Below are positions 7,660-15,378 of a stretch of 17,662 nucleotides of DNA, one piece after another. The notes under the pieces were generated by a model. It saw only the letters and a list, made by a program, of their open reading frames with translations, had not been told where the DNA came from and did not search any database. The stretch comes from an uncultured Oscillospiraceae bacterium (lineage in GTDB: Bacteria; Bacillota; Clostridia; Oscillospirales; Ruminococcaceae). How positions within the stretch are numbered: position 1 is the stretch's first letter; each line of letters starts with the position of its first letter. The DNA lies in contig CAKSEO010000049.1 in the NCBI GenBank assembly GCA_934446565.1, positions 1 through 17,662 on the forward strand, written 5' to 3'. The position numbers and the translations under genes were made by a program.

Positions 7660-9168
7660 TTATGCTTCAAGGTCAACCTCGGTGACGCGTTTCCTGACCT
7701 CCCCAAGCCTGTCTGGCGGGACGCAGAAACCGGATATCCCCATCCTAAGGAAGTCTCCGGTGAGGGAAGTATCCCCGGCAAGCGAGCCGCAGATACCTAT
7801 CCTGGCCCCGTTTTTGACAGCGTTGCGGGCGCTGTATCTGATGAGACGCATCACTGCTTCGAGCTGACCTCCGGCGAAATCCGGCGAGAAACAATCCTCC
7901 TCATAGCATGCGAGGGTATGGCGTGCTATGCTGTCGCTGTCGATGACGAAGAAATCCGCCATCGGCGCAAGGCAGTCGCTGATTATCGCGGCGGCGGGCG
8001 TCTCCACCATGAAGCCTATCCGGATGTTCTCAGAGCACTTCACACCTTGTGCGCGGAGCTGCATTTTTGCGTCGTCGCAGGCGGCGAGTATCTTCCGTGC
8101 TTCCGGCACGCTGGTCACCATTGGGAAAAGAATCCCGGGCTCTCCGTGGGATGCCGCGCGGAATACAGCGCGTATCTGCATGTCGTATTTCGACTGGCGG
8201 TCGGGGTCGGTGGGACGTATCGCCGGCATGCGGAGTATCGCGCGGCGCTCTGGCGTGCGTTCTGCGATGGAGAGGTAGTATTCGTACTGCTTTTCCTCAT
8301 CGGAGAGCAGCGGGCAGTCGAACACCGCTATTCCGTCTGAATTATCCGACAGCGTGGCAGTGGGTGAGTCTGCGGAGAGCATGAACACACGGGTACCGTC
8401 CGCAGTGCGGGTGAAGGCGGGGTTTTCCGGCTCCGGCGCAGAATGATCTTCCAGTTTTGTTCTGGCGGCGCTGTCCGGCTGTAGGATAATGTCGCCGTTA
8501 AACCCGTCAACTAACGCCTCCTCGCCGGGGCGCACCTCCGAAAGGAATTGGTCACCTATCCCGATGATGGTCGGGATGTTCATGCTGTGTGCGAGGATGG
8601 CAGTATGTGATATCGCCGAGCCGTGCGCGGTCAGGAGCGCCGCTGCGCGTCTGCGCTGGAGTGCGGCGGTCTCGCTCGGGGTGAGGTCGTCGGCGCAGAC
8701 TATGGAGTTTTCCGGCACCCAGGCGAAATCAGTGGATGTATCCGTCAGAATTGCGAGCAGCCGATTGGAGACGTCCCGGACGTCGGCGGAGCGTGCGCGC
8801 ATATATTCGTTGTCCATGGCTTCGAGCATCTGTGCGAAAACATCGGCGGTGCGCGCAACGGCGTACTCGGCGTTGACGTGCTCTGAGGATATCATGCCGT
8901 CTATCGAGCCGTTGTAGTCCTCGTCCTCCAGCATCATCATGTGAATGCTGAATATCTGAGCATTTGGCTCGCCTATTTCGTCGATATACTGGTCGTAGAG
9001 CTCCTGGAGCTGTTCAGCGGCGACTATCCTTGCAGCCTGCATTCTCTGGAGCTCAGTCGCCGCGTCCTCGACAAGGACGCGCTCCGCTGACAGCTTCGGC
9101 TTTCTCAGAATACAGATCTGACCGCATACTGCGGCGCCGTATACGCTTTTTCCGGTGAAAACTGTCAT
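7660..9168 (-). CDS. Degenerate PTS Enzyme I homologue (PEP-utilising family)
   Basis: Resembles phosphoenolpyruvate-protein phosphotransferase (PtsI), which passes phosphate from PEP to HPr. The N-terminal half is well kept: MMMLEDEDY, the conserved ADVRD, LTPSETAAL and the phospho-histidine motif ISHTAILA with H188. MVETPAAA (E389) and GICGSLAGD (C460) are kept too. In the PEP domain, however, the RTEFL motif is FDCPLL (283-288), the metal-site GTNDL is DSDSI (410-414), the expected downstream Arg is Glu (E423), and the segment holding IGGDK and GWRAIR is shortened. Length is 502 residues against about 570 usual. Start is the ATG at 9168 with AAAGGAG; the ATG at 9246 lies on the -35 box. 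No HPr or EII gene is nearby. I doubt that it uses PEP normally; a regulatory or altered function is inference. Confidence 0.85.
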   Translation of the reverse strand: MTVFTGKSVYGAAVCGQICILRKPKLSAERVLVEDAATELQRMQAARIVAAEQLQELYDQYIDEIGEPNAQIFSIHMMMLEDEDYNGSIDGMISSEHVNAEYAVARTADVFAQMLEAMDNEYMRARSADVRDVSNRLLAILTDTSTDFAWVPENSIVCADDLTPSETAALQRRRAAALLTAHGSAISHTAILAHSMNIPTIIGIGDQFLSEVRPGEEALVDGFNGDIILQPDSAARTKLEDHSAPEPENPAFTRTADGTRVFMLSADSPTATLSDNSDGIAVFDCPLLSDEEKQYEYYLSIAERTPERRAILRMPAIRPTDPDRQSKYDMQIRAVFRAASHGEPGILFPMVTSVPEARKILAACDDAKMQLRAQGVKCSENIRIGFMVETPAAAIISDCLAPMADFFVIDSDSIARHTLACYEEDCFSPDFAGGQLEAVMRLIRYSARNAVKNGARIGICGSLAGDTSLTGDFLRMGISGFCVPPDRLGEVRKRVTEVDLEA

Positions 9169-9217
9169 AGAGATCAGCTCCTTTGCAGAACAACATCTTT
9201 CCTTTCCTAATAACATA

Positions 9218-9246
9218 ATTATAACATATTTCGTCAAAATTTTCAA
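9218..9246 (-). promoter_or_regulatory. Sigma-A promoter of the Enzyme I-like gene
   Basis: On the minus strand TTGAAA (9241-9246), 17-base spacer, TATAAT (9218-9223). Transcription should start near 9211, leaving a leader of about 43 bases, which rules out the in-frame ATG at 9246. Confidence 0.8.
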
Positions 9247-9322
9247 GTGAAATATATTATTTTATACAAAATCAGCCAAATACGTGTAAGGATTTTAGTT
9301 AAAATGAACACTGATAGTAAAT

Positions 9323-9345
9323 CCGGGGTTTCAGATAAACCCCGG
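9323..9345 (-). terminator. Terminator hairpin of apbE
   Basis: CCGGGGTTT and AAACCCCGG form a 9-bp stem with a CAGAT loop just after the apbE stop codon. The following minus-strand bases ATTTACTATC are only weakly U-rich, so termination may be partial. Confidence 0.65.
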
Positions 9346-9350
9346 TCATA

Positions 9351-10400
9351 TTATTCAACTATCTGCATAGGAAATCCGCAGCGATCCGTAAAATTCAATG
9401 CCGCGCCCGAGGTGACGATGAGCCGACGGTCTGAGGTTACGATCAGCAATTCAAATCCGCCATCTTCGCAGCTTTCCTGTTTGCCGTATTCCCGCCAGTA
9501 CTCCACCGCCTTTTTCTCGCCGAGCACAAGCAGCGCAGTGGAGAGCGCGTCGCATTCCACTCCGGAGGAGCCTATGACAGTGACAGCCTCAACTCCGTTT
9601 TCGGAGGGATATCCGGTGGAGGGGTCAATGATATGGTGGTAACGCTTTCCGTCGGCGGTGAAACAGCGTTCGTACTTACCGGAGGTTATCACGGATTTGT
9701 CCTGCACCTCGAGTATCCCGAGGTATTCAACATCGTCGAACGGGCTTGCCACGGCGACTTTCCAGGGAGTGCCGTCCGGTTTTGTGCCCACGGCGCAGAC
9801 ATTTCCGCCCAGGTTCAGGATCGCGGAGGATATCCCGTTGCCGTGGATCGTCTCGGCGGCGTAGTCGCTGGTATAGCCTTTCGCGAGGGCGCCGAGGTCT
9901 ATCTCGAATCCCTCAGGGAGCGTTACGGAGCTGCCGGAAACTTTGAGCTGCGTATAGTCTACGCGGGTCAGCAGGTCGGAGAGTTCCTGTTCATCGGGTA
10001 TTCGGTGTTCGCCCGTGGTGAATCCCCATGCCTTTACTACGGGGTATATCGAAATGTCAAGCGCCCCGTCGGTCTGCCGGGAGACCTTGTCCGCTGCGGC
10101 GATTATTGCCAGCGCGTCAGCGCCCAGCTCCGCGCTTCCGGAGGCGTTGAGCCGACTGATGTCGCTGTCCGGCAGGGTCACGGAGAGCTCTTTTTCCAGG
10201 GAGGTTATGCGCTCTGCTGTTTCGTCCAGTGCGTCCTGGGCGTTGTCTCCGTAGGCCGTCAGGGACATGAACGTATTCATGGCGTAGATGTCACGGGTGT
10301 GTTTTTCGGGCTGACCGCCGGTGAGACCAGTGCAGCTGGTCAGCGCCGTGATCGCGGCCATCTCCGCCAGGAGGAGCGCCGCATATTTAGTGTGCTTCAT
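9351..10400 (-). CDS. apbE: FAD:protein FMN transferase, ApbE family lipoprotein
   Basis: Attaches FMN from FAD to a threonine of flavoproteins, outside the membrane in most bacteria. The start at 10400 gives MKHTKYAALLLAEMAAITAL followed by the lipobox LTSC, a lipoprotein signal peptide with the acylated Cys near residue 23. Family motifs are visible: MNTFMSLTAYG near the mature N-terminus, DLGALAKGYTSDY, SSAILNLGGNV, HHIIDPSTGYP, and ECDALSTALLVLG, which contains the Asp and Thr that bind magnesium. Length of about 350 residues is normal. AAAGGCGG lies before the ATG; the in-frame ATG at 10439 falls inside the -10 region, so it is rejected. No obvious target (Rnf, Nqr or FMN-binding protein) is in the window. 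Confidence 0.93.
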   Translation of the reverse strand: MKHTKYAALLLAEMAAITALTSCTGLTGGQPEKHTRDIYAMNTFMSLTAYGDNAQDALDETAERITSLEKELSVTLPDSDISRLNASGSAELGADALAIIAAADKVSRQTDGALDISIYPVVKAWGFTTGEHRIPDEQELSDLLTRVDYTQLKVSGSSVTLPEGFEIDLGALAKGYTSDYAAETIHGNGISSAILNLGGNVCAVGTKPDGTPWKVAVASPFDDVEYLGILEVQDKSVITSGKYERCFTADGKRYHHIIDPSTGYPSENGVEAVTVIGSSGVECDALSTALLVLGEKKAVEYWREYGKQESCEDGGFELLIVTSDRRLIVTSGAALNFTDRCGFPMQIVE

Positions 10401-10429
10401 GATGTTACCGCCTTTTCTGATGTACATAC

Positions 10430-10458
10430 ATTGTAGCATTTTGATACCCGGCTGTCAA
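10430..10458 (-). promoter_or_regulatory. Strong sigma-A promoter of apbE
   Basis: On the minus strand TTGACA (10453-10458), a perfect -35, is followed after 17 bases by TACAAT (10430-10435). It lies directly downstream of the yicI terminator, so apbE is transcribed independently. Confidence 0.82.
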
Positions 10459-10485
10459 CAGGAAAACTGAATGTAACGCCAAAAA

Positions 10486-10510
10486 TCCCCCGCAGATCGT
10501 CTGCGGGGGA
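10486..10510 (-). terminator. Rho-independent terminator of the alpha-xylosidase gene
   Basis: On the minus strand TCCCCCGCAGA and TCTGCGGGGGA form an 11-bp GC-rich stem with a 3-base loop, followed by TTTTTGG. It begins about 20 bases after the yicI stop codon. Confidence 0.9.
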
Positions 10511-10530
10511 AATTCTGTGTAATGGGAAAA

Positions 10531-12837
10531 TTACATCTCAATCTTGAGACCCTCTGCGCTTCTGATGGTGTAATCCTTAGCAGAGCCGGTCGCTGTTACC
10601 TTGATAGTGTCGCCGGAGCGTACTGCCTTTACGGTCAGTACTACGTTGCTGTCAGCGTCGTAGATGGTGGTTTCAGCGGTCTTGCCGTCCTCAAGCTGGT
10701 AGATAACGATGTCAGCCTTGTCGCCGTATGCGTAGGTGAATGCGCGCTCGAAGTTACCGAAAGCTACGATGCTGTTCGGCTTTGCGAGTACAGGCATCTC
10801 GAAGTAGTTGTTCTTGGTGGAGTACCACTTGCCGCCCTCGTATACCTTGCCGCTCTGGATATCGGTCCAGTTGCCTGCAGGTACGTAGAAGTCCGCAATG
10901 CCCTCTTCATTGAATACCGGAGCAACCAGCAGGTTGTCGCCGAGCATGTACTGACGGTCGAGGGACAGGGTAGCCGGGTCGTCTGCGTATTCCATCACCA
11001 TCGCTCTCATCATCGGAACGCCGGTGGTGTGGGTCTTGTGAGCCTGAGTCCAGAGGTACGGCATGAGCTTGCCCTTGAGCTTTGTCCAGTGGCGGAGTAC
11101 GTCGCAGCTCTCCTCATCGAAGTTCCACGGAACGCGGTAGGAGCTGTTGCCATGCAGTCTGGAGTGGGAGGACATCAGACCGAAAGCGCACCATCTCTTG
11201 TAGAGGTCGGGAGTACCCTGAGCCTCGAAGCCGGAGATGTCGTGGCTGAAGTAGCCGAAGCCGCTCATGCAGAGGGACAGACCGCCGCGGAGGGTCTCCC
11301 ACATGGACTCGTAGTTAGAGAAGCAGTCGCCGCCCCAGTGTACCGGGAACTGCTGACCGCCGACGGTAGCGGAGCGAGCGAACAGGCACGCCTTATCCTT
11401 GCCGTAGAATTCCTCAAGGACTTCAAATACGCACTTGTTGTAGAGATAGGTGTAGTAGTTGTGCATCTTGTAGGGGTCGCTGCCGTCGTAGTAAACGACG
11501 TCCTTGGTGGGGATACGCTCGCCGAAGTCGGTCTTGAACGCGTTTACGCCCATCTCGCAGAGAGCGCGGAGCTTGCCCTTGTACCACTCGCATGCAGCGG
11601 GGTTGGTGAAGTCAACGATAGCCATGCCGGGCTGCCACATGTCGCCCTGCCATACGCTGCCGTCCTTTGTCTTGAGGAAGTAGCCGCCCTTTACGCCCTC
11701 GTCAAACATGGAGGAGCGCTGTGCGATGTAGGAGTTGATCCATACGCAGATCTCCAGACCCTTAGCCTTGAGTCTGTCGAGCATAGCCTTGGGGTCGGGG
11801 AACATTCTCTTGTCCCATGTGAGGTCGCACCAGTTGAATTCCTTCATCCAGAAGCAGTCGAAGTGGAACACCTCGAGCGGGATATCGCGCTCAGCCATGC
11901 CGTCGATAAAGCTGGAAACTGTAGCCTCGTCGTAGTTGGTGGTGAAAGATGTAGTCAGCCACAGACCGAATGTGTAAGCCGGAGTGAGCGCGGGCTTGCC
12001 GGTCAGTGCGGTGTAGGTGGAAACCACGTCGGTCAGCTTTTCGCCGCCGATAACGAAGTACTCAAGGTGCTCGCCCTGAACGGAGAAAGCTACCTTGGAA
12101 ACGGTTTCGCTGGCAACCTCGAACGTTACCTTTTCGGGGTGGTTAACGAACACGCCGTAGTTCCTGGAGGAAACGTAGAACGGGATGGACTTGTAGCTCT
12201 GCTCGGAGCTTGTGCCGCCGTCGTTGTTCCATACCTCGACGGTCTGACCGTTCTTGACGAAGGTGGAGAACTTCTCGCCGAAGCCGTACAGGCACTCGCC
12301 TACGGAGATGTTGAGCATCTCGCGCATTACAGCGCCGTCAGCAGTCTCGTCGTGGGAGAAGAACGGCTTCATCTGGTCGTTAGCCATGCGCTCGTTGGTC
12401 TTCCACTGGTCCTCGGTGATGTAGGATGTGGTACGCCAGCCCTCCTTGGTGAGGAGCTTGTCGTTGTAGTAGTACTTGATATCCCAGGCGCCACCCTTTG
12501 CGACAACGACCCTGGTGCTGCCGGAAATGAGCTCGTATGCGCCGTCGGTCTCCTTGATGACGGGCTTGAAGTTCTTGTCCTCGTTGAGCTGGAAATCGGG
12601 GTTCTTATGTACTCTGCCCTTGTAGTGGTCGATGGAAACCTTGATGGTGTTCTCCAGTGTGGAAGTGAAAGTGATCTCCAGCACAGGACCGCCCAGGGTC
12701 ATGCCTCTGTTGCCTATCCACTGATTGGTGGCGAGCACGTTGATGGAGGTCTCGTCTGCTGTCACCTCATACATCTGGGTAGCGTAGTTAACGCCGTAGC
12801 CGGGCTTGTTCAGCCATAATCCGTCTGCATACTTCAT
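10531..12837 (-). CDS. yicI: Alpha-xylosidase, glycoside hydrolase family 31
   Basis: A cytoplasmic exo-enzyme that releases alpha-xylose from xyloglucan oligosaccharides such as isoprimeverose. The sequence is close to E. coli YicI over long stretches: GLWLTTSFTTNYDEATV, FHFDCFWMKEF and KTDFGERIP. The nucleophile is D437 in KTDFGERIP and the acid/base is D504 in PVHWGGD, 67 residues apart (66 in YicI). Length 768 against 772 for YicI. There is no signal peptide. ATG at 12837 with GGAGGATATGACC upstream. Codons are rich in AAG, GAG, AAC and ATC, more like rpsB and tsf than the neighbouring genes, suggesting high expression. A strong promoter and a LacI-type operator precede it; no transporter or LacI regulator is adjacent. 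Confidence 0.95.
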   Translation of the reverse strand: MKYADGLWLNKPGYGVNYATQMYEVTADETSINVLATNQWIGNRGMTLGGPVLEITFTSTLENTIKVSIDHYKGRVHKNPDFQLNEDKNFKPVIKETDGAYELISGSTRVVVAKGGAWDIKYYYNDKLLTKEGWRTTSYITEDQWKTNERMANDQMKPFFSHDETADGAVMREMLNISVGECLYGFGEKFSTFVKNGQTVEVWNNDGGTSSEQSYKSIPFYVSSRNYGVFVNHPEKVTFEVASETVSKVAFSVQGEHLEYFVIGGEKLTDVVSTYTALTGKPALTPAYTFGLWLTTSFTTNYDEATVSSFIDGMAERDIPLEVFHFDCFWMKEFNWCDLTWDKRMFPDPKAMLDRLKAKGLEICVWINSYIAQRSSMFDEGVKGGYFLKTKDGSVWQGDMWQPGMAIVDFTNPAACEWYKGKLRALCEMGVNAFKTDFGERIPTKDVVYYDGSDPYKMHNYYTYLYNKCVFEVLEEFYGKDKACLFARSATVGGQQFPVHWGGDCFSNYESMWETLRGGLSLCMSGFGYFSHDISGFEAQGTPDLYKRWCAFGLMSSHSRLHGNSSYRVPWNFDEESCDVLRHWTKLKGKLMPYLWTQAHKTHTTGVPMMRAMVMEYADDPATLSLDRQYMLGDNLLVAPVFNEEGIADFYVPAGNWTDIQSGKVYEGGKWYSTKNNYFEMPVLAKPNSIVAFGNFERAFTYAYGDKADIVIYQLEDGKTAETTIYDADSNVVLTVKAVRSGDTIKVTATGSAKDYTIRSAEGLKIEM

Positions 12838-12873
12838 TGGTCATATCCTCCGTTGAATTTGATTCTCCGTAAT

Positions 12874-12896
12874 GGGCGGTAATCGTTTACACGCCC
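12874..12896. promoter_or_regulatory. Candidate LacI-family operator in the yicI leader
   Basis: The core GTAATC-GTTTAC (12879-12890) is a 12-base palindrome with one mismatch, with the central CG typical of LacI/GalR family operators. It is flanked by GGGCG on the left and CGCCC on the right (one base offset), extending the dyad to 23 bases. It lies just downstream of the predicted transcription start near 12898, where a bound repressor would block yicI. The flanking GC arms could instead make an RNA hairpin. Confidence 0.6.
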
Positions 12897-12905
12897 GATA
12901 GTGCT

Positions 12906-12934
12906 ATTCTATCATACTTATTTGAATTTTTCAA
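12906..12934 (-). promoter_or_regulatory. Sigma-A promoter of yicI
   Basis: On the minus strand TTGAAA (12929-12934), 17-base spacer, TAGAAT (12906-12911). The leader of about 60 bases carries the palindromic operator candidate. Confidence 0.8.
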
Positions 12935-12993
12935 GGGGGTAAACAATATTTTTTTATTTTTTGGGAAAAAATTTTAATTATCCGAAAAAAGGC

Positions 12994-13022
12994 TTGAAAT
13001 TTGGGGCAGATGGTTTTATAAT
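12994..13022 (+). promoter_or_regulatory. Sigma-A promoter of the membrane GGDEF gene
   Basis: TTGAAA (12994-12999), 17-base spacer, TATAAT (13017-13022), followed by a short run of AAT triplets. Transcription should begin near 13029, so the ATG at 13032 is too close to the 5' end to be the translation start. Confidence 0.82.
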
Positions 13023-13067
13023 AATAATAATATGATAGGGCAAACCAGGAGTATTGGGGGTAATATT

Positions 13068-14183
13068 ATGAAAGTATTCAGAGGCTTTCAGAACAGAAAG
13101 GATATTCTGGAGCTGAATATCGACAAGTCGCTGAAATACATGGCAGCGGCATTTTCAGGCGCGTTCATGCACCTGACTTTCCTTATTATATTTAGCGTGA
13201 TAAAGCTCTACACGATGACCATATTCAATGTTTTCAGCGTGGGGCTGTACATTTACATGGGCGCGATATGCAAGCACGAGAAGTTCGAGCGGAAGGCTTT
13301 CGGCTGGATAACCGCGATGTACTTCGAGATATGCATACATTCGTTCCTGTGTACGCTGTTCCTGGGAGTCGACACCTGCTTCTTCCTGTACACGATGATG
13401 ACGATCCCGGTGGTGCTGTACTACCTGTTCCTGACCTGCGAGAACGACGTTTTCAAGCGCGGGACGGTGCTTTTCTCGCTGTGCTCGCTCGTGATGCTGA
13501 CTGCGGCGCTGGTGTTCGACCACCTCTGCGAGCCGTTCTACTACGTTTTCCGCAGACCGCTGACGATAGACGAATCAGACCTCATGCGGACGATAAACAT
13601 CGCGTTCAACATCGTGCTGCTGTTCGGGTTCAGCTGGCTGTTCATTCTGGAGATACATAACCTGATAGGCAGGCTCAACGAAACAAACGACCGCCTGAAC
13701 TACACCGCGAGCCACGACGCCCTTACGGGGCTGTACAACCGCTACAGCCTGAACGGAGCGCTGGCGGCGCTGAAAACCGCCGGCAGACCGTTCTGCATAG
13801 TTATGGGCGACCTGGACGATTTTAAGAAGATAAACGACACCTTCGGGCATGAATGCGGCGACGTGGTGCTGAAAAGCGTAGCCGGTGTGATAATGCGCAA
13901 CGTCGGCGAGGGAAACCTTGCTTGCCGCTGGGGTGGCGAGGAAATGCTGATGATAATGTACGGCTCTGAGATGGACTGCTTCCACGCCGTCAACCGGATA
14001 AAGTCGGAGATAAACTCCCTCGGGATAACCCACGAAGGCGTTCCAGTAAAGGTTTCGATGACGTTTGGATTCGCATTCAGCGGCGAGGGAACGCCGCCGG
14101 ACGTGGACGCCATGCTCTCCACCGTGGACAAGCGGCTGTACAAGGGCAAGGCGAGCGGCAAGAACGTGATAGTGGTCGAATAA
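13068..14183 (+). CDS. Membrane-bound diguanylate cyclase (GGDEF domain)
   Basis: Makes cyclic-di-GMP from two GTP. About six hydrophobic segments occupy residues 25-200 as an integral membrane sensor of unknown type. A short coiled linker leads to the GGDEF domain, starting at DALTGLYNR (D217). The metal-binding GDLDDFKKINDTFGH stretch and the active-site GGEE at 289-292 are intact, so synthase activity is likely. The RxxD inhibitory site that would lie just before the GGEE motif is missing (GEGN in that place). Start at 13068 rests on the GGGGG ribosome site and on the promoter position. Gene spacing of 25 bases to the permease suggests an operon. The signal sensed cannot be told from sequence. 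Confidence 0.9.
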   Translation: MKVFRGFQNRKDILELNIDKSLKYMAAAFSGAFMHLTFLIIFSVIKLYTMTIFNVFSVGLYIYMGAICKHEKFERKAFGWITAMYFEICIHSFLCTLFLGVDTCFFLYTMMTIPVVLYYLFLTCENDVFKRGTVLFSLCSLVMLTAALVFDHLCEPFYYVFRRPLTIDESDLMRTINIAFNIVLLFGFSWLFILEIHNLIGRLNETNDRLNYTASHDALTGLYNRYSLNGALAALKTAGRPFCIVMGDLDDFKKINDTFGHECGDVVLKSVAGVIMRNVGEGNLACRWGGEEMLMIMYGSEMDCFHAVNRIKSEINSLGITHEGVPVKVSMTFGFAFSGEGTPPDVDAMLSTVDKRLYKGKASGKNVIVVE

Positions 14184-14208
14184 TGTCGGAAACTGGCAGG
14201 AGCATCAA

Positions 14209-15336
14209 ATGAGCAGGATATTAGGATTCATAAAAAAGGAAACGGTGCTGTGCATAGCGCTCGCGGCGGCGCTCATCTCGATGATATTCACCCCGCCGGA
14301 CGCGGGATACCTCAAGTATGTGGACTGGTCCACTCTCGGACTGCTGTTCTGTCTGATGGCGGCGGTCCAGGGATTCGGGAGCATAGGCGCGTTCACGCGG
14401 CTCTCCGGGGCGCTGACGAAACGTTTCCATAATACGCGGTCGCTGGGCGCGGCGCTGGTACTGATGTGCTTTTTCCTGGCGATGCTGGTGACGAACGACG
14501 TTTCGCTGATAACGCTTGTTCCGCTTACGATAGCGCTTTTCCGGGAGATGCCGGAGGTAGCGATACGCGCAGTCGTGCTGGAAACCGCCGCCGCTAACCT
14601 AGGCTCGATGGCTACGCCGATGGGCAATCCGCAGAACCTCTATATTTACACGCACTACGATATGCCAGTCGCGGACTTCTTCCGGGTGATGCTCCCTCCG
14701 ACGGCGCTGAGCCTGGCTTTGCTGCTGCTTTCCACGCTGTTAATTCCTAAGTGCGGACTTGAAAATAATGTACAGCCCGCGGCGGAAACTGTGCCCGGAA
14801 AGCGCATGAAATTACGCGTCGTGCTGTTTTCCGCAGCGGCTGCGGTCTGTCTTTGCACCGTGCTGCGGCTGCTGGACTGGCGCGTCTGCCTGGCTGCGGT
14901 GCTCGTCTGCGTCGTAATCGCGGACTGGAGCGTACTGAAACGCGTTGATTACGCGCTGCTGCTGACGTTCGTCTGCTTCTTCGTTTTCGTGGGGAACATC
15001 TCGGCGATACCCGCCGTCCGGGAGTTCATCAGCGGAGTGGTTTCCGGGCGGGAAATGCTGGTCGGCGCGGCGCTGTCACAGGTCATCAGCAATGTCCCCT
15101 GCGCGGTCATGCTGTCCGGTTTCACCGGGAATGCGGAGGGGCTGCTGCTGGGCGTAGATATCGGCGGACTTGGTACGCTTGTTGCGTCCCTCGCGAGCCT
15201 CATCTCATTCAAACTTTACGGCGCCTCTGACGGCGCGAAAAAGGGAAGGTACTTTGCGGAATTCACCGTCTACAACTTTGCCATGCTGATAGTGCTTTTT
15301 ACGGCGCAGACAGGCTTTAACGCGCTGTTTTCCTGA
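14209..15336 (+). CDS. Anion permease of the SLC13/ArsB-like ion transporter superfamily
   Basis: An integral membrane transporter with about ten hydrophobic segments over 375 residues. The first re-entrant motif is visible as ETAAANLGSMATPMGNPQNL, close to the NP-containing hairpin motif of SLC13, CitM and ArsB type carriers. The second copy is SQVISNVPCAVMLSGFTGN in the C-terminal half, giving the expected inverted duplication. The substrate could be a di- or tricarboxylate, sulfate or another anion; the sequence does not decide. It is slightly shorter than most relatives (about 400-450). ATG with AGGAG upstream, 25 bases after the GGDEF gene and 42 before the ylmC-like gene, on the same strand, with no terminator between them. 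Confidence 0.85.
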   Translation: MSRILGFIKKETVLCIALAAALISMIFTPPDAGYLKYVDWSTLGLLFCLMAAVQGFGSIGAFTRLSGALTKRFHNTRSLGAALVLMCFFLAMLVTNDVSLITLVPLTIALFREMPEVAIRAVVLETAAANLGSMATPMGNPQNLYIYTHYDMPVADFFRVMLPPTALSLALLLLSTLLIPKCGLENNVQPAAETVPGKRMKLRVVLFSAAAAVCLCTVLRLLDWRVCLAAVLVCVVIADWSVLKRVDYALLLTFVCFFVFVGNISAIPAVREFISGVVSGREMLVGAALSQVISNVPCAVMLSGFTGNAEGLLLGVDIGGLGTLVASLASLISFKLYGASDGAKKGRYFAEFTVYNFAMLIVLFTAQTGFNALFS

Positions 15337-15378
15337 ATTTTCGCCGCGCGGCATGCATATGCTGTACGGGGTGAGAAT

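Noticed and set aside
10522..12819. A 765-codon open frame on the plus strand covering the whole alpha-xylosidase gene
   Set aside because: Its translation is rich in Val, Leu, Gly and Ala with no recognisable family. It mirrors the biased codons of yicI, whose active-site motifs are unmistakable. It has no ribosome site.
13023..13067. A c-di-GMP riboswitch before the GGDEF gene (also considered before 2014)
   Set aside because: Both leaders are roughly 40-55 bases, too short for a GEMM aptamer, and no matching sequence is seen.
13032..13067. Upstream ATG as start of the membrane GGDEF protein
   Set aside because: It lies only a few bases after the predicted transcription start and has no ribosome site; the ATG at 13068 has GGGGG upstream.
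15337..15378. GC palindromes between the permease and the ylmC-like gene as a terminator
   Set aside because: GCCGCGCGGC and GCATGCATATGC are small self-complementary stretches with no U-tract, so they do not look like a terminator.
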